Part shown: in pieces, positions 43,991 through 51,936 of the stretch
Layout: the number at the start of each line of letters is the position of its first letter
Position numbering within the stretch: position 1 is the first letter of the stretch
From: Pedobacter steynii
Lineage (GTDB): Bacteria > Bacteroidota > Bacteroidia > Sphingobacteriales > Sphingobacteriaceae
Direction: 5' to 3'
Length of the DNA: 64,000 nt
Assembly: GCF_900103665.1 (NCBI RefSeq)
Contig: NZ_FNGY01000003.1
Coordinates: 744,001 to 808,000 of the forward strand
Translations under genes and position numbers: made by a program
The notes under the pieces: generated by a model
Seen by the model: the letters and a program-made list of their open reading frames with translations, nothing else
What the model was told of the DNA's origin: nothing
The model's database searches: none

Positions 43991-45442
43991 ATGATAAAGA
44001 AAATCTTATATATATCTATCGTATTATTGAGTTTTACATTAAGGGGATTGGGTGGTCAAAATCATTCAGCGCCTTATAATAATGATTTTGCTTTAATTAG
44101 TCTTAAATCCAGTCATACTCGGCCAGATAAAGTGTATTTCTTGAAGAAACAATATATAGATGGCAAGGAACAAATTATAACTTCAGTAAGTTTAAATAAT
44201 GGATTAGAGATTATTTCTCTTAGGGTTAATTGCACTGCGCCATCAATAATTTATGCGACATATAGGGATGTCACTGTTCCGATTTACATTGATAAAGGAG
44301 CTAAGATTGGTCTTTATCTGGATTTTAAGAAAATAAAACCGTCTTTCGATTTTAGTGGGTCCCACTCTTCAATTAATAAATATCTGACTGCAAAAAAAGG
44401 GAAATTGGATTCCCTTTCGTCTGGAAGTCTTAAAGATATTTATTCATTACCCACTGATAGATTTGAACTGCTTAATGAAACTGTGAGTAAGGAAATCTCT
44501 ACACTTAGGAACAAGTACCTACAGCATGAGATTAACCATGATTTTGAAATGTATGACATTGCTGATATGTCCTCGTTATTAATCATTAGAAAAGTTCTAT
44601 ACCCAGAATATCACCATCATTTTACTAAAGAAAAAACGCCCATTTTATATGATTTTGCTGAGTTACCAAAAGACATTCCTTTTAATAACAAATATGGATT
44701 GCTATCCAGGAACTTCAGGGATCTTTTATCCATGTATATGGATAATCAGATTAGAGCAATAAAAAAGGTAAATGAATTGAGCATCAAAGAGGAACAGTTG
44801 CTTTTTTTCGACCAAAAATTAGATATGTCTGTTTCCATATTCAAAAACAAGGAAATAGCCGAGTTTTTCTCAACTCAGATTCTTATAAATGCACTTGATC
44901 TAGGCTTTGTCTCATTTTTTGAAGAAAGGCTAAAAAAGGCTCGTATTATTTTTCAAAAAGCTAAATATTTAGATATAGCTACCCGTAAATTTCAAGCCCT
45001 AGGAAAAATTGGAAGAGGAAGCACTGCTCCAAATTTTCAAATGGAAGAGAGATTGACAAGAAAAAAAATCTCATTAGCGTCTTTTAAAGGGAGTAGTGTA
45101 TTTATAAATCTTTGGTCTCAGGGCTGCCATAGTTCTATTGAAGAATTGGAAAACATTAATCGGATAGCCAAGCAATTTGAAATCAATCATAGGATTGTTT
45201 TTCTAAATATTTTGATAGACAATAACCTGAATGGGCTTAACAATTACATAAAATCTAATCCACTATTGGGGACAAATGTTGTTTTATCCGGAGATGCAAA
45301 AGACTTCCTTAATAATTATTTTATAAACAGTCTACCTAGATATATTTTAATTGATAAGCTTGGGAAAATAATTGATCCTTTCGCAGAACGACCATCGTCT
45401 CCTTTGTTAATTGATAAATTAAAAGAATCAATAGAAAATTAA
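43991..45442 (+). CDS. Exported thioredoxin-fold protein, TlpA-like with a single active-site Cys
   Basis: The 483-aa protein has a signal peptide (MIKKILYISIVLLSFTLRGLGG), a middle region of about 290 aa that is not recognised beyond a general likeness to DUF4369/TlpA proteins of Bacteroidota, and a C-terminal TlpA-like thioredoxin domain (GSTAPNFQMEERLTRKKISLASFKG, FINLWSQGCHSSIEELENI, LPRYILIDKLGKIIDPFA). The usual WCxxC is replaced by GCHSS, so the resolving Cys is absent. The coding sequence is clearly more AT-rich than its neighbours, a sign of recent transfer. Confidence 0.7.
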   Translation: MIKKILYISIVLLSFTLRGLGGQNHSAPYNNDFALISLKSSHTRPDKVYFLKKQYIDGKEQIITSVSLNNGLEIISLRVNCTAPSIIYATYRDVTVPIYIDKGAKIGLYLDFKKIKPSFDFSGSHSSINKYLTAKKGKLDSLSSGSLKDIYSLPTDRFELLNETVSKEISTLRNKYLQHEINHDFEMYDIADMSSLLIIRKVLYPEYHHHFTKEKTPILYDFAELPKDIPFNNKYGLLSRNFRDLLSMYMDNQIRAIKKVNELSIKEEQLLFFDQKLDMSVSIFKNKEIAEFFSTQILINALDLGFVSFFEERLKKARIIFQKAKYLDIATRKFQALGKIGRGSTAPNFQMEERLTRKKISLASFKGSSVFINLWSQGCHSSIEELENINRIAKQFEINHRIVFLNILIDNNLNGLNNYIKSNPLLGTNVVLSGDAKDFLNNYFINSLPRYILIDKLGKIIDPFAERPSSPLLIDKLKESIEN

Positions 45443-45505
45443 TAGAAACAAGCGGGCCTGAGCCCTGAAAAATTTAAAGCTTCAGCAGCGTTAAAGTAAG
45501 ATCTT

Positions 45506-45513
45506 TATATTTG
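45506..45513 (+). promoter_or_regulatory. -7 promoter box of the Crp/Fnr gene
   Basis: TATATTTG matches the TAnnTTTG consensus and lies 21 nt before ATG 45535. The TTG at 45511 that opens a longer frame is part of this box, so ATG 45535 is the better start. Confidence 0.55.
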
Positions 45514-45534
45514 CTGAAACATCGACCCCTGCGA

Positions 45535-46101
45535 ATGGAAACCCTCAAAAAGATCATTACCGATATTGCTGCTATTTCTGAAGCCTCAGCCCAAAAGCTG
45601 TGCGACCTTTTTGAGGAGATTCATTACCCGAAATCCCATCTTCTTTTTCGTCAACATGAAATGGACCCTACCCTTTATCTCATCAAATCGGGAATTGCCC
45701 GGGCCTACTATCGCACCGACGACAATGATGTGACCTTTTGGTTTGGGACAGAAGGCAGTGCTGTAGTTTCTTACAATAGTTATATCAACCAGACCCCCGG
45801 ATATGAAAGTATCGAACTGCTGGAAGATACCGTACTCTATCGTCTGGAACACCAGCACCTTGGCGCTTTATATGAGACCGATATAGAAATCGCCAACTGG
45901 GGACGGAAACTGATGGAAAAAGAAATCATCCTGGTAGAAGAACGGCTCATTTCCAGGCTATTGCTCAATGCCACACAACGCTACAAAAACCTGATGGACC
46001 ATCAGCCGGAACTGCTACAAAGGGTTCAGCTCAGCTATATCGCTTCTTACCTCGGAATTACTCCGGTTTCCTTAAGCAGGATTCGCGCCGAAATCCGGTA
46101 A
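45535..46101 (+). CDS. Crp/Fnr family transcriptional regulator
   Basis: The protein from ATG 45535 (METLKKIITDIAAIS) has 188 aa. An N-terminal cyclic-nucleotide-binding-like beta roll (LFRQHEMDPTLYLIKSGIARAYYRTDDNDVTFWFG) leads to a short C-terminal helix-turn-helix (QLSYIASYLGITPVSLSRIRAEIR). The roll lacks the Fnr cysteine cluster. It belongs to the common small Bacteroidota group of such regulators that often adjoin efflux or redox genes. An SMR exporter follows 113 bp downstream on the same strand and is a possible target. Confidence 0.88.
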   Translation: METLKKIITDIAAISEASAQKLCDLFEEIHYPKSHLLFRQHEMDPTLYLIKSGIARAYYRTDDNDVTFWFGTEGSAVVSYNSYINQTPGYESIELLEDTVLYRLEHQHLGALYETDIEIANWGRKLMEKEIILVEERLISRLLLNATQRYKNLMDHQPELLQRVQLSYIASYLGITPVSLSRIRAEIR

Positions 46102-46214
46102 TTTCTTATCATTTGTTTAGTTTGCTTTCCATCGCAATTGTGGAACTTTGTCGGAGAATTTAACAGCAATTAACGCTGTAATGCACACCAATAAACACAA
46201 AGAACACCAATATT

Positions 46215-46544
46215 ATGAGCTGGATATTATTAATTTTAGGAGGCCTTTTTGAAGTTGCTTTTGCTTCCTGCCTTGGAAAAATGAAAGAAACAACAGGAAA
46301 CACCGCCATCATGTGGGGAACAGGCTTCGTGGTTTGTTTGTTCATCAGTATGGGGCTATTAATTAAAGCCACGCAAACCTTGCCAATCGGAACTGCCTAT
46401 GCAGTATGGACAGGTATCGGCGCAGTAGGAACAGTACTGGTTGGGATTTTTGTATTCCAGGAACCGGCTACATTCTGGCGTATCGTTTTCATTACGACAC
46501 TGATCTGTTCTATCATCGGATTGAAAGCCGTTTCTTCTCACTAA
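46215..46544 (+). CDS. Small multidrug resistance family exporter, SugE/Gdx subtype
   Basis: The 109-aa protein has four helices, the essential Glu13 (GGLFEVAFA), and a segment ATQTLPIGTAYAVWTGIGAVGTVLVGIF followed by the end IVFITTLICSIIGLKA. These are closer to the guanidinium exporters Gdx/SugE than to EmrE. These dual-topology dimers exchange guanidinium or small cations for protons. Position 16 is Phe where characterised Gdx proteins have Trp, so substrate range is uncertain. No guanidine riboswitch was seen upstream; a short inverted repeat (ACAGC/GCTGT) lies at about 46164-46180. Confidence 0.88.
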   Translation: MSWILLILGGLFEVAFASCLGKMKETTGNTAIMWGTGFVVCLFISMGLLIKATQTLPIGTAYAVWTGIGAVGTVLVGIFVFQEPATFWRIVFITTLICSIIGLKAVSSH

Positions 46545-46590
46545 AAATTCAATACCAGGCGAAACAGACAGGTTTAACAAAGATAGGATT

Positions 46591-46725
46591 TTGTATAGCA
46601 TTAGTCCCTGAGCAGGGGGCTATTAGGGGTTGACGAGGGGTTGGTTACGTAAATGGCCTTACCAACCGTTACCAACCCCTCGTCAACCCGTCTCCAGCCC
46701 CTCAGCAACACCGAAGCGTATACAA
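46591..46725. repeat. 135-bp palindromic element with terminal inverted repeats
   Basis: Between two convergent genes, a perfect 19-bp inverted repeat (46627-46645 and 46671-46689, arm GGGTTGACGAGGGGTTGGT) forms the core. Around it, GGGGCT/AGCCCC and CTGA/TCAG continue the pairing, and the outer ends TTGTATAGC (46591-46599) and GCGTATACAA (46716-46725) are again inverted repeats. It could be a MITE or REP-like element, or a bidirectional terminator without a clear T run. Confidence 0.7.
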
Positions 46726-46735
46726 TTTTTGTCCT

Positions 46736-47761
46736 TTAATGGAGCATTTTAAAGAGCAACTCCTTTAACAGCTCTCCATCTGTGATATTTCCGGTACTGT
46801 CCACCCCTTTACTTTTCAGGTCGTATTCCCTCAAAAGGCTGATGATGTCGAAAGTTTTAGGCAGGCTATAACTACGTGCTGCAGTTTCAAAATCCTTTAC
46901 AAAATATGGATTTACGCCCAGCTCCTTCGCCGCATCCCCCTTATTCTGCAGATAATGATATTTTAGAATTTTGGAAAAATAAGCGTTCAGGTTGGCCATC
47001 ACCATCACCATCGGATTGGCTTTGGGATTGTCGGCAAAATAGTTGATGATCTGGTTGCACTTCAAAACGTTCTTTACCGCCAGTGCTTTCTGCAATTCAA
47101 AAACGTTATATTCTTTACTGATGCCTATATTTCTCTGGATCAGATCGGTATCAATGGTCACTTCCTTGCCGATATTCAGCATTAACTTCTCTACCTCATT
47201 GGCGATCTTGGAAAGGTCGGCACCCAGGTATTCGGCCATTAAGGCGGAGGCTTGCGGGGCAATCTTATACCCTTTCTCTTTTACAAAATCGTCGATCCAT
47301 GCGGCAAGCTTATAATCGCGGACCAGCTCTGACTGAAATATCAATCCGTTTTTATCGATCGACTTATAAATCTTCTTCCGCTTATCAAAGTTGGCATATT
47401 TATACCCCAGTACAAGAATGGTACTTGGCATGGGCTTTTCAAAATAACTCTGAACAAACTCCGCCTCCTTACTGCTTCCTTCAGCTTCTTTGGCCCATTT
47501 CAGATCCTGTGCTTCTTTCACAACGATCAGCTGGTAATCTGACATCATCGGATAGCGTTTAGCAGCATTCATGACAGCAGCCATATCTGTATCCTTACCA
47601 TATAGCACTGTTTGATTGAACCCTTTTTCCATATCAGTCAAAATATGCTCTTCCATATAATGAATAATCTGGTCTATATAATAGGGCTCTTCACCATGTA
47701 ACAGGTAAACAGGTTTAAACTTTCTGGCTTTAATGTCTTTGATTATGTTGGCAGCACTCAT
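46736..47761 (-). CDS. holA: DNA polymerase III subunit delta
   Basis: From ATG 47761 (MSAANIIKDIKARKFKPVYLLHGEEPYYIDQI) the protein has 341 aa. It carries the AAA+-like delta fold of the clamp loader, with YLLHGEEPYYIDQI at the start, KRYPMMSDYQLIVVKEAQDL, and GADLSKIANEVEKLMLNIG, the conserved DnaA/delta collar-side region. It opens the beta clamp for loading. A minus-strand TACATTTG box (47778-47771) lies 9 nt before the ATG, implying a very short leader. Confidence 0.93.
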   Translation of the reverse strand: MSAANIIKDIKARKFKPVYLLHGEEPYYIDQIIHYMEEHILTDMEKGFNQTVLYGKDTDMAAVMNAAKRYPMMSDYQLIVVKEAQDLKWAKEAEGSSKEAEFVQSYFEKPMPSTILVLGYKYANFDKRKKIYKSIDKNGLIFQSELVRDYKLAAWIDDFVKEKGYKIAPQASALMAEYLGADLSKIANEVEKLMLNIGKEVTIDTDLIQRNIGISKEYNVFELQKALAVKNVLKCNQIINYFADNPKANPMVMVMANLNAYFSKILKYHYLQNKGDAAKELGVNPYFVKDFETAARSYSLPKTFDIISLLREYDLKSKGVDSTGNITDGELLKELLFKMLH

Positions 47762-47770
47762 ATATTTATC

Positions 47771-47812
47771 CAAATGTAACGGCTAAAAACTAAATATTAA
47801 AGGTTATTTTTG
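47771..47812. promoter_or_regulatory. Back-to-back promoters of holA and the HsdR-N-like gene
   Basis: TACATTTG on the minus strand (47778-47771) and TATTTTTG on the plus strand (47805-47812) face outward within a 56-bp gap. The plus-strand ATG is only 5 nt after its -7 box and the holA ATG is 9 nt from its box, so both mRNAs would be leaderless or nearly so. Confidence 0.55.
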
Positions 47813-47817
47813 CACAA

Positions 47818-48279
47818 ATGGCATTTACCCCTACCGCATTGAACCTTCCTGAGTATCCTTTTAAAATTACACTAAAGGACAACAGGCATTTTATCTTCGA
47901 TGAAATCCGTAAAAAGCACCTTGTCCTGACCCCTGAAGAATGGGTAAGGCAACATTTCATTCAGTATCTTATTCTTGAAAAAAAATTCCCTAAAACACTG
48001 ATCCAGATTGAGGGGGGACTGAACCTGAACCAACTGCAAAAAAGAAGCGACATCGTTATTTTTAACACCTCCGGAGAAAGACTGATGGTGATTGAATGCA
48101 AAGCGCCATCGGTAAACATTACGCAGGCAGTGTTCGACCAGGCATCCCGCTACAATTCGGTATATAAAGCCAAATGGCTGGTGGTTACCAACGGACTGAA
48201 ACATTGTTATGCCCAGATTGACCATATTGCCGAGCGGTTTCAGTTTAGTCCTGAGTTACCGGAATACCTGCAACTCTAA
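47818..48279 (+). CDS. Stand-alone HsdR N-terminal-like nuclease domain protein
   Basis: The 153-aa protein matches the HSDR_N_2 type. It has an N-terminal helical part (LTPEEWVRQHFIQYLILEKKFPK) and the PD-(D/E)xK core with QLQKRSDIVIFNTSGERLMVIECKAPS, in which Asp and the E-x-K pair are present, and a later QASRYNSVYKAKWLVVTNG. No ATPase, methylase or specificity subunit is near, so it is not part of a type I restriction system here. It sits next to holA and may have a DNA repair or replication role, but that is unproven. Confidence 0.85.
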   Translation: MAFTPTALNLPEYPFKITLKDNRHFIFDEIRKKHLVLTPEEWVRQHFIQYLILEKKFPKTLIQIEGGLNLNQLQKRSDIVIFNTSGERLMVIECKAPSVNITQAVFDQASRYNSVYKAKWLVVTNGLKHCYAQIDHIAERFQFSPELPEYLQL

Positions 48280-48353
48280 GTACCCTTCAGAGAAAAGCCT
48301 TCCTTTTTAATAAATTTACCGGAGGAGCTTCATTTTAGTATTATCTTTGCCCT

Positions 48354-48578
48354 ATGACAGTTCCTGAATTAGAAGATTATTTTTCCGGCATAAACTTACC
48401 TCAAACCCTGGAGCTTTATCCGGGAACAAAACTCAATGATGTGGCACAATGTGTAGATACCCACCTCACTGTATTGAAAATCTATGGCAACATCAGACCC
48501 TATGAATGTTTCTACGACAGGCTCCTTAAAATCAAGGAAATGGTAGAAAAGGAACAGGAAAACTCCGAAGAAGAATAA
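48354..48578 (+). CDS. Small conserved acidic-tailed protein (DUF6965-like)
   Basis: The 74-aa protein MTVPELEDYFSGINLPQTLE continues with YPGTKLNDVAQCVDTHLTVL, YGNIRPYECFYDRLLKIKEM and an acidic end. It is helical and soluble, and resembles small DUF6965 proteins of Bacteroidota. The function is unknown. A TATCTTTG box at 48342-48349 is 4 nt before the ATG, so the mRNA should be leaderless. A terminator follows at 48628-48656. Confidence 0.75.
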   Translation: MTVPELEDYFSGINLPQTLELYPGTKLNDVAQCVDTHLTVLKIYGNIRPYECFYDRLLKIKEMVEKEQENSEEE

Positions 48579-48627
48579 AAAGAAACAAAAAGAAAACTCA
48601 AAGATTAAAGAAAAAGAGCAGCTATAA

Positions 48628-48656
48628 AAAAAGACAACCTTTAGGGTTGTCTTTTT
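48628..48656. terminator. Rho-independent terminator
   Basis: Stem AAAGACAACC with GGTTGTCTTT and a 5-6 nt loop, flanked by A and T runs, between the small DUF6965-like gene and the convergent valS. It can act in both directions. Confidence 0.85.
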
Positions 48657-48777
48657 CATTGGAATATAATTTGATTTTTATCGGTTATGAAGCTATTATA
48701 AGCATATTCATTGCTTTTTGTAAGCGGTATGCTTATGATGGTTTCATTTGATCTTATGATAAAAGAATCCCGGGCGA

Positions 48778-51447
48778 TTAACCCAGAGATTCGATCTGTC
48801 CTACAATGATGCCAATCTTAGCTTCCGCATCTGCTTTTTTATTGCGTTCGTTCTGAATGATCTCCGGCTTCGCATTCTGAACAAAACGTTCGTTGCTTAG
48901 CTTCGCATCAACAGACTTCAGGAAGCCTTGCAGGTACACTAATTCTGCGTTTAAGCGTTCCGTTTCTGCGGCTATATCGATCGTCTCGTTTAGCTGGATA
49001 AAGAATTCGTCGTTCCCTACCATAAAACTAGCTGCTCCGGCAATCTTATCATTTACAAACTCCACCTCACTGATATTCGCAAGTTTGAAAATGATGTTCA
49101 TCCATTTCTCATAATCCAGTCCGGAGTTTACTTTGATGTTCAAAGGCAAAGCTTCTTTAGGGGAGATCTGTTTGGTATTACGCACGTTCCTGATCTCTGC
49201 AACAAGTCCTTTCACCACTTCTACTTCTTTCAGCAATGCCGCATCAGCCGTTCCTACAACCGGATAAGGAGCAACAATACAGCAATCCAGCTCTCCTTTT
49301 TCACCAAACAATTCATCATGCCATAATTCTTCGGTAAGGAAAGGCATATATGGGTGTAATAAAGTTAAAATCTTCTCAAAGAAACCGATCGTTACCCTCA
49401 AGGTTTCCGCATCAATAGGATGCTGATAAGCAGGTTTCACCATTTCCAGATACCAGGCACAGAAATCATCCCATACCAGTTTGTAAGAAGCCATCAATGC
49501 TTCAGATAAACGGTATTGCTTAAAGTTATCCTCAATCTCAGCCAATGCTTCATTGAATCGGTTCTCAAACCATAGGATGGCCTGCGCATTAGGATTAGTC
49601 AGACTTTCATCTACTTCCCATCCTTTAACCAGACGGAAAGCATTCCAGATCTTATTGGCAAAATTCCTTCCCTGCTCGCAATAGCTCTCATCAAACATGA
49701 GGTCATTTCCTGCCGGAGAGCATAACAACATTCCTACCCTTACCCCATCTGCACCATATTTTTCAATCAGGCCAATCGGATCAGGCGAATTGCCGAGAGA
49801 CTTAGACATCTTACGTCCCTGTTTATCTCTTACAATACCTGTCAGGTATACATTGTTAAAAGGTTTCTTTCCACGGAACTCATGCCCGGCCATGATCATC
49901 CTCGCGACCCAGAAGAATAAAATCTCCGGAGCAGTAACCAGGTCATTGGTCGGATAGTAATAGTTGATCTCCGCATTGTCCGGATTTCTGATGCCATCAA
50001 AAACCGAGATCGGCCATAACCAGGAAGAGAACCAGGTATCCATTACATCAGGATCCTGTTTCACAAACGGTGCCAGCTGATGTTTAAATCCTGCAGCTTC
50101 GCTCGCAGTAAATACACCGTCAATATCTTTAAGCTTTAAAAATTCGTCTAACGCTTCTTCTTGGGTTTTCGCAACTACCCAATTCCCTTTGTCGTCATAC
50201 CATGCAGGAATCTGATGTCCCCACCATAACTGCCTGCTGATATTCCAATCCCTAACATTCTCCATCCAATGACGGTAAGTGTTTCCAAACTTCTCCGGAA
50301 TCAACTTCACATCGCCATTCAAAACATCTTCCAATGCCGGTTTAGCCATCTCATCCATCTTACAGAACCATTGTAAAGACAATTTCGGCTCAATCGCCGC
50401 ATCCGTACGTTCTGAATAACCAATCTGAGATTTATAATCTTCTACCTTGTCCAAATGTCCGGCCTCATCCAATAATACAGCGATCTTCTTTCTCGCAATA
50501 AAACGGTCCTCGCCTACAAGGATTACAGCCAGCTCATTTAATGTGCCATCGTCATTTAAGATGTCAATCACCGGAAGTTTATGTTTAACCCCTAGCTCAT
50601 AATCATTTAAATCATGTGCAGGCGTAACTTTCAAACATCCCGTTCCAAAGTCCATCGTCACATACTCGTCCTCAATCACAGGAATCTCCCTGTTGATCAG
50701 CGGAACAAATACTTTTTTCCCCTTCAGGTGAGTATAACGCTCATCATTCGGGTTGATGCAAATTGCAGCATCCGCCATGATCGTCTCCGGGCGCGTTGTA
50801 GCAATCGTCAGGAATTCCTGTTCATTCGTACCTGCAACCGTATATTTGATATAGTATAATTTCTGATTTACCTCTTTACGGATTACCTCCTCATCAGAAA
50901 CTGCAGTCTTACCCGCAGGATCCCAGTTCACCATCCGTATACCACGGTAAATTTTCCCCTTCTTATATAAGTCAATGAAACAGTCAATTACAGCTTCAGA
51001 CAGATCGTCTTCCATCGTAAAACGGGTCCGCTCCCAATCACAGGAAGCACCCAGCTTTTTCAATTGATCAAGAATAATACCTCCGTATTTTTCCTTCCAC
51101 TCCCATGCATATTTCAGGAACTCTTCCCTGCTCAGGTCTTTCTTCTCAATCCCTCTCTCCTTCAACATGGCCACAACCTTTGCCTCCGTAGCGATAGAAG
51201 CATGGTCAGTACCAGGTACCCAACATGCATTCTTTCCCTGCATCCTCGCCCTGCGGACCAAGACATCCTGAATCGTATTGTTCAACATGTGCCCCATATG
51301 TAAAACACCCGTCACATTGGGCGGTGGAATTACAATGGTATATGGCTCGCGCTCGTCTGGCTCAGAATGGAAAAAGTTCTTTGACATCCAGTAGCTATAC
51401 CATTTATCTTCAGTTGCTGCCGGATCGTATTTTGTAGAAATGCTCAT
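48778..51447 (-). CDS. valS: Valyl-tRNA synthetase
   Basis: The start is set at ATG 51447 (MSISTKYDPAATEDKWYSYW), giving 889 aa. The open frame runs 76 codons further upstream, but that part is translated from a GC-rich minisatellite and has no synthetase features. Class I signatures are present: PPPNVTGVLHMGHM (HIGH motif as HMGH), GRKMSKSLGNSPDP (KMSKS), the editing domain (TIATTRPETIMADAAICINPND) and the C-terminal coiled coil (ETERLNAELVYLQGFLKSVDAKLSNERF). A TATTTTTG box on the minus strand (51496-51489) would give a leader of about 35 nt. Confidence 0.97.
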   Translation of the reverse strand: MSISTKYDPAATEDKWYSYWMSKNFFHSEPDEREPYTIVIPPPNVTGVLHMGHMLNNTIQDVLVRRARMQGKNACWVPGTDHASIATEAKVVAMLKERGIEKKDLSREEFLKYAWEWKEKYGGIILDQLKKLGASCDWERTRFTMEDDLSEAVIDCFIDLYKKGKIYRGIRMVNWDPAGKTAVSDEEVIRKEVNQKLYYIKYTVAGTNEQEFLTIATTRPETIMADAAICINPNDERYTHLKGKKVFVPLINREIPVIEDEYVTMDFGTGCLKVTPAHDLNDYELGVKHKLPVIDILNDDGTLNELAVILVGEDRFIARKKIAVLLDEAGHLDKVEDYKSQIGYSERTDAAIEPKLSLQWFCKMDEMAKPALEDVLNGDVKLIPEKFGNTYRHWMENVRDWNISRQLWWGHQIPAWYDDKGNWVVAKTQEEALDEFLKLKDIDGVFTASEAAGFKHQLAPFVKQDPDVMDTWFSSWLWPISVFDGIRNPDNAEINYYYPTNDLVTAPEILFFWVARMIMAGHEFRGKKPFNNVYLTGIVRDKQGRKMSKSLGNSPDPIGLIEKYGADGVRVGMLLCSPAGNDLMFDESYCEQGRNFANKIWNAFRLVKGWEVDESLTNPNAQAILWFENRFNEALAEIEDNFKQYRLSEALMASYKLVWDDFCAWYLEMVKPAYQHPIDAETLRVTIGFFEKILTLLHPYMPFLTEELWHDELFGEKGELDCCIVAPYPVVGTADAALLKEVEVVKGLVAEIRNVRNTKQISPKEALPLNIKVNSGLDYEKWMNIIFKLANISEVEFVNDKIAGAASFMVGNDEFFIQLNETIDIAAETERLNAELVYLQGFLKSVDAKLSNERFVQNAKPEIIQNERNKKADAEAKIGIIVGQIESLG

Positions 51448-51520
51448 TTTAAAAGAAAAAGTATAAAAGAAAAGTATCAGTTGAGTCGCAAAAATAGTAA
51501 AAAAAATAGGGATACTATTC

Positions 51521-51567
51521 GCTGGCTCAAATCTTTTGCTGAAGGGCAAAACATTTGGAAGGCCAGC
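51521..51567. repeat. Imperfect hairpin between valS and the Imm-5-like gene
   Basis: GCTGGC, CAAAT and TTTTGC pair in order with GCAAAA, ATTTG and GCCAGC, around a short loop TGAAGG. It is located about 75 bp upstream of the valS start and would lie before, not inside, the predicted valS leader. Confidence 0.55.
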
Positions 51568-51596
51568 TCGTAGTACCCAATTTTTTGCTGAGCGGC

Positions 51597-51752
51597 CGGG
51601 CAGGGAGGATAGGCAGAGTGACAAGGTAAAGGACCAGGCGGGGAGGACAGGCAGGGAGGACAAGTAGAGGGACAAGGTAAAGGACCAGGCGAGGAGGACA
51701 GGTAGAGGGACAAGGTAAAGGACCAGGCGAGGAGGACAGGCAGAGGGCCAGG
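51597..51752. repeat. GC-rich minisatellite, unit about 38 bp
   Basis: About three imperfect copies of a purine-rich unit. Each contains GACAAGGTAAAGGACCAGGC followed by a GGGAGGACAGG-type stretch. The last two copies are nearly identical 38-bp units. One strand is almost all G and A, unlike the surrounding DNA. Confidence 0.8.
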
Positions 51753-51936
51753 GAGTTCGGATACTGGGAGGTTAAGTAAAAGAGCCTATAACAGAATCAA
51801 TACTGACCCCTTACGATGGTAAGAGATTTGTTGTATAGGAGCCATTAGCTTTAAAGGGGATTGAAAAAACACTAATTTAGCCTTAGGGGACTCAATATCA
51901 GATAACCTGTGGGAGAAATGCTTTAAGGAGAAAAAA

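Larger units (their letters stand above)
51448..51936. other. Intergenic region with valS promoter, hairpin and minisatellite
   Basis: This 489-bp gap contains the valS -7 box, an imperfect hairpin (51521-51567) and a GC-rich tandem repeat (51597-51752). The frames that run through it on the minus strand are Pro/Ser/Cys-rich low-complexity translations and not genes. From 51775 to 51936 nothing else was recognised. Confidence 0.6.

Noticed and set aside
42710..45442. Prophage or integrative element around the RHS region
   Set aside because: No integrase, transposase, structural phage gene or tRNA-linked direct repeat was found. The region is accessory but its mode of arrival is not visible.
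46160..46214. Guanidine riboswitch upstream of the SMR exporter
   Set aside because: The leader is only about 110 bp, and neither the ykkC type nor the mini-ykkC tandem-hairpin consensus could be seen; only a 5-bp inverted repeat is present.
51448..51675. 76-residue N-terminal extension of valyl-tRNA synthetase
   Set aside because: The extension is translated minisatellite and intergenic sequence, crosses the predicted promoter, and has no synthetase homology. MSISTKYDP at 51447 is the natural start.
51477..51713. Pro/Ser/Cys-rich frames across the minisatellite
   Set aside because: Low-complexity translations of a DNA repeat with no start context.
51597..51752. Possible CRISPR array at the 38-bp repeats
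   Set aside because: The units are directly adjacent with no spacers and are imperfect; this is a minisatellite.
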